Assembly (NCBI RefSeq): GCF_014646755.1
Contig: NZ_BMNW01000014.1
Span: 34,647 to 98,646 of the forward strand
Reading direction: 5' to 3'
Origin: Pseudomonas asuensis
GTDB taxonomy: Bacteria > Pseudomonadota > Gammaproteobacteria > Pseudomonadales > Pseudomonadaceae
DNA: 64,000 nucleotides
The stretch's first letter is position 1. The number at the start of each line of letters is the position of its first letter. Shown here piece after piece: positions 47,101-55,919 of this stretch. The position numbers and the translations under genes are program-made. The notes beneath the pieces were generated by a model. That model was not told the origin of the DNA, ran no database searches, and saw only the letters and a program-made list of their open reading frames with translations.

Positions 47101-47178
47101 ATGACGTATCGGTTAGTGATTGAATGCCAAACCGCCGGTGAGGCATATGGGAACGTATGTGCCAAGGAGAACCGCTGA
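47101..47178 (+). CDS. Possible 25-residue leader peptide before deoA
   Basis: ATG at 47101 opens MTYRLVIECQTAGEAYGNVC and ends with TGA at 47176-47178, one base before the deoA ATG. GGAG lies 6 bases upstream of this ATG. The tight TGA-C-ATG junction would allow translational coupling to deoA. The peptide matches nothing I recognise and may be chance. Confidence 0.28.
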   Translation: MTYRLVIECQTAGEAYGNVCAKENR

Positions 47179-47179
47179 C

Positions 47180-48484
47180 ATGTGGTTGGCTCAAGAGGTT
47201 ATTCGCCGCAAGCGCGATGGACTGGTTTTGGATGCGGTAGATATCCAACGGTTTATTGAAGGGATCACGGACGGCAGTTTGAGTGAAGGCCAAATCGCAG
47301 CGTTCGCTATGGCTGTCCTGATCAAGGGGATGACTATTGAAGAGCGCATTGCGCTTACAGCGGCAATGCGTGACTCAGGCGAGGTTCTTCAATGGAACCT
47401 ACCCGGTCCGGTGGTCGACAAGCACTCAACGGGCGGTGTGGGAGACATGGTCAGCTTGCCATTGGCGCCTCTTTTGGCTGCTTGCGGATGCTACGTGCCA
47501 ATGATTTCAGGCCGTGGGCTGGGCCATACAGGCGGTACGTTGGATAAGCTGGAAAGCATTCCCGGCTATGACTGCCAACCGACTTCCGAGCGGCTTAGGG
47601 AAATCGTTGCAGAGGTAGGCTGCGCCATTATCGGTCAGACCGCTGACCTTGCCCCAGCTGACAAGCGGCTTTATGCCATTCGTGATGTCACCGGAACGGT
47701 CGAATCCATAGACCTCATCACTGGCTCTATCCTGGCTAAAAAGCTAGCCGCTGGGCTGGATGTACTGGTTATGGATGTAAAGACCGGTAATGGTGCTTTT
47801 ATGGCTGATGCTGAGCAGGCGCATGCGCTGGCCGAAAGTATTGTAGCCGTTGCCAACGGTGCCGGAGTGAAAACACGTGCGCTGGTGACAGATATGAATC
47901 AGCCGCTATCACGAAGTGCGGGTAATGCTCTGGAAATTGCTGAAACCATCGCCTTGTTAAAAGGCGAGATTCGCAGCTCTCGACTTTGGGACGTCACCCT
48001 GGCTTTGGCCGAAGAAATTCTGGTTATGGCTAAGCTGGCAGATTCGCCTGATGCCGCTCGGCAACAGCTGATGGATGTATGGCAAAGCGGGGCAGCCTTA
48101 CAAAGGTTTGCTCGAATGATTACTGCTCTGGGTGGCCCGGAAGATCTGATTGAGGCGCCCGAGCGCTACCTGCCTGCCGCCCCTGTCATCAGGCCGGTAT
48201 GGCCAAAGACGCCTGGGACTATTGTTGCTATTGATACGCGCGCGGTCGGCCTGGCAGTTGTTGCACTGGGAGGAGGGCGTCGTCGACCTGAAGATGAGAT
48301 AGATCTTTCTGTGGGCTTCAGTGAGCTGGCATTCGTAGGGGAGACGGTAGAAGCCGAGCAGCCGCTGGGATGGGTCCATGCTCGCGATGAGGCAAGCGCT
48401 GCCGAAGCGATCCAAACACTTCAAATGGCCTATCAGGTGGGAACTTCATCCTCTCTAAACAAGCTGATTCATGAACGTTTGTAG
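47180..48484 (+). CDS. deoA: Thymidine phosphorylase
   Basis: DeoA splits thymidine or deoxyuridine with phosphate to give deoxyribose-1-phosphate. From the ATG at 47180 it has 434 residues, matching E. coli DeoA. The start MWLAQEVIRRKRDG corresponds to the usual MFLAQEIIRKKRDG. The phosphate-binding KHSTGGVGD and SGRGLGHTGGTLDKLES signature lies at about 80-120, with KTGNGAFM and DMNQPLSRSAGN further on. GGAG precedes the ATG at 10 bases. A start at 47120 would add a tail unlike the family. It is the first deo gene after nupC. Confidence 0.96.
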   Translation: MWLAQEVIRRKRDGLVLDAVDIQRFIEGITDGSLSEGQIAAFAMAVLIKGMTIEERIALTAAMRDSGEVLQWNLPGPVVDKHSTGGVGDMVSLPLAPLLAACGCYVPMISGRGLGHTGGTLDKLESIPGYDCQPTSERLREIVAEVGCAIIGQTADLAPADKRLYAIRDVTGTVESIDLITGSILAKKLAAGLDVLVMDVKTGNGAFMADAEQAHALAESIVAVANGAGVKTRALVTDMNQPLSRSAGNALEIAETIALLKGEIRSSRLWDVTLALAEEILVMAKLADSPDAARQQLMDVWQSGAALQRFARMITALGGPEDLIEAPERYLPAAPVIRPVWPKTPGTIVAIDTRAVGLAVVALGGGRRRPEDEIDLSVGFSELAFVGETVEAEQPLGWVHARDEASAAEAIQTLQMAYQVGTSSSLNKLIHERL

Positions 48485-48493
48485 GGCCGTCAG

Positions 48494-49714
48494 ATGAAAA
48501 AAGCAATTGTGCTGGTTCTGGATTCCTTTGGAATAGGCGCCTGCGCCGATGCTGCCCGGTTTGGTGATGCAGGAGCCAATACGCTGCTGCATATTGCCGA
48601 AGCCTGTCAGCGTGGGGAGGCTGATAACAGCCATCGTCATGGGCTCCTGCATTTACCTAACCTGGCCAGATTAGGACTGGGCCATGCGGCATATGCCAGC
48701 GGCGGGTCATTTCCACCAGGGTTTAGTACTGATCTTGTTCCAGAAGGCGCGTATGGTTATGCGCGTGAGCTGTCTTCCGGTAAAGATACACCCTCAGGTC
48801 ACTGGGAAATGATGGGGGTGCCAGTCTTGTTCGACTGGGGATATTTTCCTGAGCGTACTCATACTTTTCCACCCGCGTTGCTGGAAGCACTTATTCACAA
48901 GGCAGCGCTGCCTGGCCTACTGGGCAACTGTCATGCTTCGGGAACAACGGTTCTAGACGAGTTAGGCGAAGAGCACATACGTACGGGCAAGCCGATTTGT
49001 TACACATCAGCAGACAGTGTTTTCCAGATTGCTGCCCATGAAACCCACTTTGGGCTCGACCGACTCCTTGCTGTATGTGAGATCGCTCGAGCTTTATGCG
49101 ATGACTACAATGTGGGACGTGTGATTGCACGACCCTTCGTTGGTGAGCGAGCTGGTGATTTTCGCCGTACGGGTAATCGTCGCGACTATGCGGTACCTCC
49201 CCATGAGCCAACGTTGCTGGACCGCTTAACGCAGGCGGGCGGGACTGTTCATGCCGTAGGCAAGATTGGCGACATTTTTGCGCATCGCGGGATAAGCCGA
49301 CTGTATAAAGGGGAGGGTAACGAAGCGCTCTTCAACGCCACGCTCCAAGCCTATCAGGAGGCGCCTGATAACAGTCTTGTCTTTGCCAACTTCGTGGATT
49401 TCGACATGCTCTATGGGCACCGTCGTGATACGGCTGGCTATGCAGCGGCGCTTGAGGCATTTGATGCGCGCCTGCCGGAGTTATTGAAGCAGTTGGATTC
49501 AGACACGTTGTTGGTACTGGCTGCCGATCATGGATGTGATCCTACACAAGCTGGCAGTGACCACACACGTGAACACATTCCGGTACTGGCCTATGGCGCT
49601 GGCATAACAGCAGGTTCTCTGGGCGAGCGACAAACCTTTGCTGACATAGGGCAAACGCTTGCGGACTATTTCGGCCTGCAAGCCTTTGCTCATGGCACAT
49701 CATTTCTTTCTTAA
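48494..49714 (+). CDS. deoB: Phosphopentomutase
   Basis: DeoB moves phosphate from C1 to C5 of ribose or deoxyribose, linking DeoA and DeoD to central metabolism. The 406-residue protein belongs to the alkaline-phosphatase-like superfamily. It has the metal-binding [12 protein letters not shown] at the N-terminus, the phosphorylated-Thr motif [15 protein letters not shown] at about 94-108, and the second metal site DHGCDPT plus [11 protein letters not shown]. The start is 9 bases after deoA. The product deoxyribose-5-phosphate needs DeoC, which is not in this cluster. Confidence 0.97.
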   Translation: MKKAIVLVLDSFGIGACADAARFGDAGANTLLHIAEACQRGEADNSHRHGLLHLPNLARLGLGHAAYASGGSFPPGFSTDLVPEGAYGYARELSSGKDTPSGHWEMMGVPVLFDWGYFPERTHTFPPALLEALIHKAALPGLLGNCHASGTTVLDELGEEHIRTGKPICYTSADSVFQIAAHETHFGLDRLLAVCEIARALCDDYNVGRVIARPFVGERAGDFRRTGNRRDYAVPPHEPTLLDRLTQAGGTVHAVGKIGDIFAHRGISRLYKGEGNEALFNATLQAYQEAPDNSLVFANFVDFDMLYGHRRDTAGYAAALEAFDARLPELLKQLDSDTLLVLAADHGCDPTQAGSDHTREHIPVLAYGAGITAGSLGERQTFADIGQTLADYFGLQAFAHGTSFLS

Positions 49715-49740
49715 AAACTAGATCACGTAGGAGCAACCTG

Positions 49741-50451
49741 ATGCCAACGCCGCATATCGAGGCGCAACCAGGCGATTTTGCCGACACGGTACTGATGCCC
49801 GGCGACCCTTTGCGAGCTCGCATGATTGCCGAACACCATCTGGAAGACGCTCAGCAAGTTACGGGCGTCCGCAATATGCTGGGCTTTACTGGGACCTATC
49901 AAGGGCGGCGCATCTCCGTCATGGGCTCTGGCATGGGTATTCCATCGCTCTCCATTTATGCGCATGAACTGTATACCCAATACGACGTCAAGCGAATCAT
50001 CCGGGTCGGTAGCTGCGGCTCAGTCAAACCTGAGATTGGCTTGCGTGACATCGTCATTGCAATGGGGGCCTGTACGGACTCTGTTGTCAATCGCAAGCGT
50101 TTCGGCGGTTTTGACTATGCGGCGATTGCTGACTTCGAGCTTCTTCAGGCTGCGGTAGCTACAGCTAACTCACAAAATATCCCGGTTCGGGTAGGCAATG
50201 TGTTTTCGGCGGACCTGTTCTATGAGCCTAACAACATTGCCTTCGAGTCTATGCAGGCGATGGGGGTGCTAGCTGTAGAGATGGAAGCAGCAGGACTCTA
50301 TGGGCTGGCCGCTTCCCTTAATCGACAGGCGCTGGCCGTTCTGACGGTAAGTGACCACTTACTGACCTCAGAGCACCTGAGTCCAGAAGCCCGGCAGGAA
50401 GACTTTCACCAGATGGTCAAGCTGGTTCTCGATACAGTCATAAGCAACTGA
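49741..50451 (+). CDS. deoD: Purine nucleoside phosphorylase (DeoD type)
   Basis: DeoD phosphorolyses purine (deoxy)nucleosides to base and (deoxy)ribose-1-phosphate. The 236 residues show the hexameric-type signatures [44 protein letters not shown] at about 86-104 and [13 protein letters not shown] with the catalytic acid region. TAGGAG lies before the ATG. It ends the cluster, and no plus-strand terminator with a T-run follows; the hairpin just beyond it ends a minus-strand RNA. Confidence 0.96.
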   Translation: MPTPHIEAQPGDFADTVLMPGDPLRARMIAEHHLEDAQQVTGVRNMLGFTGTYQGRRISVMGSGMGIPSLSIYAHELYTQYDVKRIIRVGSCGSVKPEIGLRDIVIAMGACTDSVVNRKRFGGFDYAAIADFELLQAAVATANSQNIPVRVGNVFSADLFYEPNNIAFESMQAMGVLAVEMEAAGLYGLAASLNRQALAVLTVSDHLLTSEHLSPEARQEDFHQMVKLVLDTVISN

Positions 50452-50464
50452 GTTTGTGACAGGC

Positions 50465-50576
50465 AAAAAAAGACCCGGCAGAGCCGGGTCGAAACCGTGA
50501 TTAGCCTGATGAGGAGATAACCTGAAAGGCCGACCTGCTAGTCTCTCAGTTATCAGAACCAGTCTCGCGACCAGTT
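50465..50576 (-). ncRNA. prrF: PrrF-type Fur-regulated small RNA
   Basis: The minus strand encodes an RNA of about 112 bases starting AACTGGTCGCGAG, containing the core GGTTATCTCCTCATCAGG and GCTAATCACGG known from P. aeruginosa PrrF1/PrrF2, and ending in the terminator hairpin GACCCGGC-TCT-GCCGGGTC with seven T (50490-50465). A -35/-10 promoter overlapping a Fur-type site stands directly upstream. PrrF base-pairs with mRNAs of iron-containing proteins such as sodB under iron limitation. Its place next to cbpA is the same as in P. aeruginosa, but here I see one copy, not a tandem pair. Confidence 0.88.
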
Positions 50577-50583
50577 GATTTAA

Positions 50584-50611
50584 ATAATATACGTTCTCAT
50601 TCTCATGTCAA
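50584..50611 (-). promoter_or_regulatory. prrF promoter with Fur-type operator
   Basis: On the minus strand TTGACA (50611-50606) and TATTAT (50589-50584) are 16 bases apart. The spacer contains GAGAATGAGAACG, which resembles Fur-box hexamers, so iron-bound Fur would block RNA polymerase. Confidence 0.75.
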
Positions 50612-50612
50612 G

Positions 50613-50643
50613 CTATCTGAGAATATTTCTTATTCTCAGATAG
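50613..50643. promoter_or_regulatory. 13-bp palindrome between cbpA and prrF
   Basis: CTATCTGAGAATA and TATTCTCAGATAG form a perfect inverted repeat with a 5-base spacer TTTCT, 2 bases upstream of the prrF -35. The TGAGAAT halves are Fur-like, so it may be an extended Fur site. It also lies just after the cbpA stop and may act as its terminator. Confidence 0.6.
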
Positions 50644-50652
50644 AAAGCAGGC

Positions 50653-51450
50653 TTAGGGTTTGATCTGCTGGCGTAACTGGGTGACTTCCTTATTAAGAAG
50701 ATCAATACGCCGAGCCATGTTTTCAATGAGGTTATGAGCAATACGTGGCGTGCTATACATCAGGCTCAGGAATTGATCTTTGGGAATGATCATGACCGTA
50801 CAGGGCTCAGTTGCTACAACGGTCGCATTACGCTTTTCCTGCGTAAAGACGGCCATGGCGCCAAAGATTTCATCCTTGCATACGTCGCCAACCTTCTGAT
50901 CATTCACCCGTGCTTCGGCATGACCTTCAATGATGATAAAAACGTGGTCAGCTTCGTCACCTTGACGGATAAGCTCTTCGCCCGGGGCAAACTGTTTAAA
51001 GCCTGTACTTGGGCGCACTTCTTGAGGCTTCAGTCTGACCAAGGCATCGGAAAGCAGCGCATTTTGTCCAATAAGGTATTGGAGTAGTAACTCCTGGCGC
51101 TGTTCGTTGCTATGGATATGCCGGAAAACATCCGAGCGCCGATAAGGAATGAGTGTGACGGGCTCATCACTGGTATACAGGCATTCGGGAAGATCCAGGC
51201 CTTGCCTCATGCCTAGCAAATCACCTTCCTGTAAATAGAAAAGAGGACGTCCCTCTACTTGGGCATGCACCATGCCTTTCTGTATCAGAAAGAGATGATT
51301 GGCTGGCTCAAGCTCACTCAAGCCATACAGGCAATAGACAGAGATGGGCTCGCCTGAAGGGGAGAGTCCCCCGAGCAACTGCGCCGGTATACCCTGTAGA
51401 CGGCTGATCAACTGATCGGCATAGGTAGGCTGCTCACCAAGGAGATACAT
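50653..51450 (-). CDS. cbpA: cAMP-binding protein CbpA-like (cyclic nucleotide-binding domains)
   Basis: The 265-residue protein has two cyclic-nucleotide-binding folds: a degenerate N-terminal one (about 35-110) and a C-terminal one (about 150-245) with FAPGEELIRQGDEADHVFIIIEG, EIFGAMAVFTQEKRNATVVA carrying the phosphate-binding-cassette G-A and R-N-A pattern. A C-terminal coiled helix follows and no helix-turn-helix is visible, so it is not a Crp-like DNA-binding regulator. It matches CbpA (PA4704) by architecture and by its position beside prrF. CbpA in P. aeruginosa binds cAMP and is controlled by Vfr; the same here is inferred. Confidence 0.82.
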   Translation of the reverse strand: MYLLGEQPTYADQLISRLQGIPAQLLGGLSPSGEPISVYCLYGLSELEPANHLFLIQKGMVHAQVEGRPLFYLQEGDLLGMRQGLDLPECLYTSDEPVTLIPYRRSDVFRHIHSNEQRQELLLQYLIGQNALLSDALVRLKPQEVRPSTGFKQFAPGEELIRQGDEADHVFIIIEGHAEARVNDQKVGDVCKDEIFGAMAVFTQEKRNATVVATEPCTVMIIPKDQFLSLMYSTPRIAHNLIENMARRIDLLNKEVTQLRQQIKP

Positions 51451-51522
51451 AGCCCTGAATCCTTTATGTCAGAGGTGTGAAATAGCTCGCACAATAAGCA
51501 AGCTGATGGGCGGCGTAAATCC

Positions 51523-51813
51523 TCATGAACGGAGCTTGTGAGCTATCTCGTGTTCTTGGGCCAAGGCTCTGGCCTGAGCGAGGAGGGCCTGTTTGTGCTG
51601 AGGCGTCAGTTCATTCCAGTGAATGTTGAGCAGAGCGCCCTCTAAGGCATAAAGCAGAACTTTCGAAGTCCGAAAACCACGTGCACATACCGCCATGTAA
51701 GCTCCCGCTGAACCTCGATTACGCAGTTCATCTACTGTACGGATACCAACAGCGTGTAACCAAAGTACTGACGTCTTGCCGAGATTCTTCAACAACAGTA
51801 AGTCATTACTCAT
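51523..51813 (-). CDS. TfoX C-terminal-domain protein
   Basis: This 96-residue protein consists of a TfoX/Sxy C-terminal-type domain: LLLLKNLGKTSVLWLHAVGIRTVDEL carries the helix-hairpin-helix-like pattern, followed by GSAGAYMAVCARGF and LLYALEGALLNIHWNELTPQHKQAL at about 54-78. The N-terminal TfoX domain is absent. Full-length TfoX is a competence regulator. The function of the free C-terminal domain is not known. P. aeruginosa has a similar gene beside cbpA (PA4703). Confidence 0.85.
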   Translation of the reverse strand: MSNDLLLLKNLGKTSVLWLHAVGIRTVDELRNRGSAGAYMAVCARGFRTSKVLLYALEGALLNIHWNELTPQHKQALLAQARALAQEHEIAHKLRS

Positions 51814-51928
51814 CGTGCCCTCCAGGCCCGTTTTGCCTAGTGCTCACTGAATGCACTCGCCTGAGTACCTCTTCAGTGTAGCGGCCTCTCCAGGCGCTGG
51901 AGGAAGAAACGATGTGTGGAACCTGCAG

Positions 51929-53470
51929 TTAGTTGACCGGAAGCTTATCTTGCATGGCTTTGATGAGCACATCCAGGTTGGCCGGATCAGTCATATCAAC
52001 ACGGCGTGTCCGAATCAGTTCCTGTTCTGTTAGTGGCTCACGACCTTGCTGCTGGGCTTGTATGACTGCCAGAGTCGCATCAGATGGATCACGACCTTCA
52101 GCTTGGCGTTCGGCCAGCCACTGGGCAATGACGGTATCCGGAGCATAACAATCGATGATCAGGAACAGGACGGCCGCTGTTTCTGCCACTTCAGCGGCCG
52201 CTTCACGTTGGGCCTGCTTCAGGTAGGTGGCATCCAAGACAACCGGATACCCTGCCTGAAGGATATTTGCCGCTACATGATGCAAGTGATCATAAGTCGC
52301 CCTTCCCGACTCGGCGCTATAGAGCACCTCCGGCGCTTCACTTTTGATCAGACGCTTGCGCTCGACATCCGATCGAAGACGAATGGCGCCTAGTGTCTCC
52401 ACCAATTTAAGGGCCGCACTGCTTTTGCCTACAGCTGATACACCATGTGTAATAGCCAGGAGGCAGTATGGAATGGCACAGTAGCTTTCAGCCAGAGACG
52501 CATAGTTGCGATAGCGCGCTAGAATTTCAGCTTTTTGGGCCGGGTCGGATGCCTGGCCATACTGGAATAGGTTGATCTTAGCCCGCACCATGGCCCGGTA
52601 AGCCTTGTAAAACGGCAGGACGTAGAGGCCGTCGTAATCACCAGTCCGTTCGAAATAGGCGTTAATGAAGCGATGGGCCAGCGCCTTGTGCTTGCGATCT
52701 TCCAGATCCATTGCCAAAAAGGCGGTGTCGGCGATCACATCCGTCATGCGGAAGGGCTCATTGAACTCGATACAGTCAAAGAGCACGACCTGTCCGTCCA
52801 GCTGAGTCACGTTGGCCAGATAGATGTCCCCGTGACACTCGCGAATAAATCCTTCATTTTTGCGCCGCTCGAACAGAGGGTGCAAACGAGCGAAATGCTC
52901 TTCCGCCCAGGCTTCCAAGTGATCCAATTGAGCAAGATCTTCTGTATGCTCAAGCATTGGACGGATCTGCTCAAAGTTCTGGCGCACAGGGGCCATTACT
53001 GAGTCAGGTGACCCTAGCTCATTAGTAGCGCCAACCACGGGTGCGCTCAAATGGAAGCGCGCAATCTGCTCGGCCAAGGCATCGATATGTTGCTCGGTGA
53101 GTTCGCCACGCTTTTCCATTTCGCTCAAGAGCTGACTCTGAGGAAACTCGCGCATCTTGATGGCATACTCGATAACCGGGCCTTCTCCTGCTATTTGAGG
53201 CGCTTCGGCAGTGCCAGTAATAGGAACGACATCCAGATATAGCCCCTCAGTCAGGCGCTGGTTGAGGCGTAGCTCTTCACGACAAAAGTGGCCTCTGGCA
53301 TTCAGATCGGTGAAGTCAAGAAAGCCGAAGTTCACTGGTTTCTTGATTTTGTAAGCATATTCTCCAGTCAGTACCACCCAGGAAATATGCGTCTCAATAA
53401 CGTTGAACGCGGTAACCGGGTGTGGATAAAGGGCCGGGTTCTGCAACGCAGCGATCAGGGTCTGACTCAC
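51929..53470 (-). CDS. Two-domain protein: aminoglycoside-phosphotransferase-like plus P-loop kinase
   Basis: The 513-residue protein joins two kinase folds. The N-terminal part (about 1-330) resembles aminoglycoside phosphotransferases, with the Lys in YAYKIKKPVNFGF, a catalytic-loop-like CHGDIYLANV and the Mg-binding LFDCIEFNEPFRMTDVI. The C-terminal part (about 335-513) is a P-loop kinase with THGVSAVGKSSAALKL as Walker A and an RLRSDVERKRL strand typical of gluconate-kinase-like enzymes. The family is widespread in proteobacteria. Its substrate is unknown and I do not assign antibiotic resistance. P. aeruginosa has one next to mrcB. Confidence 0.85.
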   Translation of the reverse strand: MSQTLIAALQNPALYPHPVTAFNVIETHISWVVLTGEYAYKIKKPVNFGFLDFTDLNARGHFCREELRLNQRLTEGLYLDVVPITGTAEAPQIAGEGPVIEYAIKMREFPQSQLLSEMEKRGELTEQHIDALAEQIARFHLSAPVVGATNELGSPDSVMAPVRQNFEQIRPMLEHTEDLAQLDHLEAWAEEHFARLHPLFERRKNEGFIRECHGDIYLANVTQLDGQVVLFDCIEFNEPFRMTDVIADTAFLAMDLEDRKHKALAHRFINAYFERTGDYDGLYVLPFYKAYRAMVRAKINLFQYGQASDPAQKAEILARYRNYASLAESYCAIPYCLLAITHGVSAVGKSSAALKLVETLGAIRLRSDVERKRLIKSEAPEVLYSAESGRATYDHLHHVAANILQAGYPVVLDATYLKQAQREAAAEVAETAAVLFLIIDCYAPDTVIAQWLAERQAEGRDPSDATLAVIQAQQQGREPLTEQELIRTRRVDMTDPANLDVLIKAMQDKLPVN

Positions 53471-53586
53471 AAGCGGTCCTTAGCGTAGCAATAAAAAGTG
53501 ATCGCCATTATGGCTGCTGTGAGTGACCCTGCAAACCGCTGGCTGGCGTCTGCCCGCTAGATGCAAAGTGCGTATAATGCGCCGCC

Positions 53587-55908
53587 ATGAAACGCACCCG
53601 ATCCTCTCGCTCAAAAAAACCGTCTCGCCAATTCTTCAACTGGCGCTCCCTGTCTGGCTGGGCTCTTAAATTAGGCCTGGTGGGCTTGGTCGTCCTTGCG
53701 GGATTTTCTATCTATCTTGATGCCATCGTGCAGGAGAAGTTTTCCGGCAAGCGCTGGATGGTTCCTGCCAAGGTCTATGCGCGGCCGCTTGAGCTGTTTA
53801 CAGGGCTCAAACTCAGCAAAGATGACTTTCTGACCGAGCTTGATGCGCTGGGCTATCGTCGCGAGAAGGCAATTCAGGGGCCGGGTGACGTCTCGGTGGC
53901 TGGCTCCAGCGTTGAGCTGGATACCCGCGGCTTTCAGTTTTACGAAGGCGAAGAACCACCTCGCTCGATCAAGGTGAGTTTTTCGGGTGACTTTGTCTCG
54001 GGCCTAAGCAGCAAGGATGGCTCGGAGCTGGCCGTGGCGCGTCTTGAGCCGCTCATGATCGGGGGGATATATCCTGCCCACAATGAAGACCGCATCCTCG
54101 TTAAGCTGGATCAAGTCCCGCCTGCGCTCATCAATGGACTGGTCTCGGTCGAGGACCGCGAGTTTTGGGATCACCATGGCGTTTCGCTGAAGTCGATTGG
54201 CCGAGCCGCCTGGATCAACATCACAACAGGCCAGTTGCGTCAGGGTGGAAGTACATTGACTCAGCAGCTGGTCAAGAACTTTTATCTCACCAGTGAGCGC
54301 AGCCTGACGCGTAAGCTTACTGAAGCCTTGATGGCAGTATTGCTTGAGCTGCACTACGACAAAAACGAAATCCTTCAGGCTTACCTTAACGAGGTTTTCC
54401 TGGGGCAGGATGGTACCCGTGCGATTCATGGCTTTGGTCTAGCCAGCCAGTATTTTTTCAGCCAACCGTTATCTGAGCTCAAGTTACACCAGGTAGCTCT
54501 GCTGGTTGGGATGGTCAAAGGGCCTTCCTATTACAATCCGAGACGTTATCCGGAGCGTGCTCTAGCCCGACGTAACTTGGTCATTGATCTGATGGCCGAG
54601 CAGGGTGCAGTGACAAAAGAGGACGCCGAAGCGGCCAAGCAACGCCCCCTGGGAATCAGTAAAGCAGGATCGCTGACAAACAGCTCTTATCCGGCATTTA
54701 TCGATCTTGTTAAGCGCCAGCTCCAGCAGGACTATCGGGAAGAAGACTTGACCGGTGAAGGGTTACGTATTTTCACCAGCTTCGATCCAATTCTTCAGCT
54801 CAAAGCCGAAACTGCTATGACCGAGGCCTTGAAGCGTCTGGATGGCCGCAAAGGTGTCGAAAATATCGAAGCGGCCATGGTTGTTACCAATCCGGAAACC
54901 GGAGAGGTTCAGGCGTTGCTGGGCGGACGTGATCCTCGCTTTGCCGGCTACAACCGAGCACTGGATGCGGTTCGGCAGGTGGGCTCGATCATCAAGCCTG
55001 CGGTATACCTGACGGCATTGGAGCGACCAAGTCAGTACACCCTGACAACCTTCATCAAGGATGAGCCTTTCTCCGTTAAAACCGGTGATGGCCAGATCTG
55101 GCGACCGCAGAATTACGAACGTAACGCCCACGGTACGGTTTTCCTATATCAAGGTTTGGCACACTCCTACAACCTGTCTACAGCTCGACTGGGCTTGGAT
55201 TTAGGCGTGCCTGAGGTGCTCAAGACGGTTGAGCGCCTGGGTGTGAGCCGCTCGCTGCCACCTTATCCATCAACGCTTCTAGGGGCCGGCGCACTGACAC
55301 CTATAGAGGTCGCCACCATGTATCAGACGCTTGCCAACGGGGGCTTCAATACGCCGCTGCGCAGCATTCGAAGTGTGCTGGCTTCTGATGGTGAGCCGCT
55401 CAAGCGTTATCCGTTCCAGATTCAACAGCGTTTCGATCCGGGAGCTATTTATCTAACTCAATACGCGATGCAGCGCGTCATGCGCGAGGGCACGGCTCGT
55501 TCGGTCTATAACCAGCTACCTTCTTCCTTGAATCTTGCAGGTAAGACCGGTACGACCAATGATTCGCGAGACAGTTGGTTCTCAGGTTTCAGTCAGGATC
55601 TGCTTGCAGTGGTCTGGCTCGGTCGTGATGACAACGGCAAGACACCACTGACGGGTGCTACAGGTGCACTGCAGGTATGGACTGGCTTTATGAAGCGTGC
55701 CAAGCCAACGTCACTGGATCTGCCTTTGCCCGATAACATTGTTCAGGCATGGGTTAATCCGGCTACAGGTCAGGGAACTGATCCAAATTGCCCTGGCGCG
55801 GTCCAAATGCCCTATATTCAGGGTAGTGAGCCTCCTCCAGGGCTGGCATGTGGTGGACAAAACCCTTCCGACTCTGTCATGGACTGGGTCCGCGGTTGGT
55901 TGAACTAA
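53587..55908 (+). CDS. mrcB: Penicillin-binding protein 1B (bifunctional)
   Basis: PBP1B polymerises and cross-links peptidoglycan at the inner membrane. The 773-residue protein has a basic cytoplasmic start, one transmembrane anchor (about 28-47), a UvrB-like UB2H domain, the glycosyltransferase GT51 motifs VEDREFWDHHGVSLKSI, GGSTLTQQLVKNFYLT and EILQAYLNEVFLGQDG, and the transpeptidase with S-x-x-K in VGSIIKPAVY, SYN in HSYNLSTA and KTGTTNDSRDSWF. All catalytic residues are present. The following lipoprotein gene begins 12 bases after the stop. Confidence 0.96.
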   Translation: MKRTRSSRSKKPSRQFFNWRSLSGWALKLGLVGLVVLAGFSIYLDAIVQEKFSGKRWMVPAKVYARPLELFTGLKLSKDDFLTELDALGYRREKAIQGPGDVSVAGSSVELDTRGFQFYEGEEPPRSIKVSFSGDFVSGLSSKDGSELAVARLEPLMIGGIYPAHNEDRILVKLDQVPPALINGLVSVEDREFWDHHGVSLKSIGRAAWINITTGQLRQGGSTLTQQLVKNFYLTSERSLTRKLTEALMAVLLELHYDKNEILQAYLNEVFLGQDGTRAIHGFGLASQYFFSQPLSELKLHQVALLVGMVKGPSYYNPRRYPERALARRNLVIDLMAEQGAVTKEDAEAAKQRPLGISKAGSLTNSSYPAFIDLVKRQLQQDYREEDLTGEGLRIFTSFDPILQLKAETAMTEALKRLDGRKGVENIEAAMVVTNPETGEVQALLGGRDPRFAGYNRALDAVRQVGSIIKPAVYLTALERPSQYTLTTFIKDEPFSVKTGDGQIWRPQNYERNAHGTVFLYQGLAHSYNLSTARLGLDLGVPEVLKTVERLGVSRSLPPYPSTLLGAGALTPIEVATMYQTLANGGFNTPLRSIRSVLASDGEPLKRYPFQIQQRFDPGAIYLTQYAMQRVMREGTARSVYNQLPSSLNLAGKTGTTNDSRDSWFSGFSQDLLAVVWLGRDDNGKTPLTGATGALQVWTGFMKRAKPTSLDLPLPDNIVQAWVNPATGQGTDPNCPGAVQMPYIQGSEPPPGLACGGQNPSDSVMDWVRGWLN

Positions 55909-55919
55909 GAGGGTAGAAC

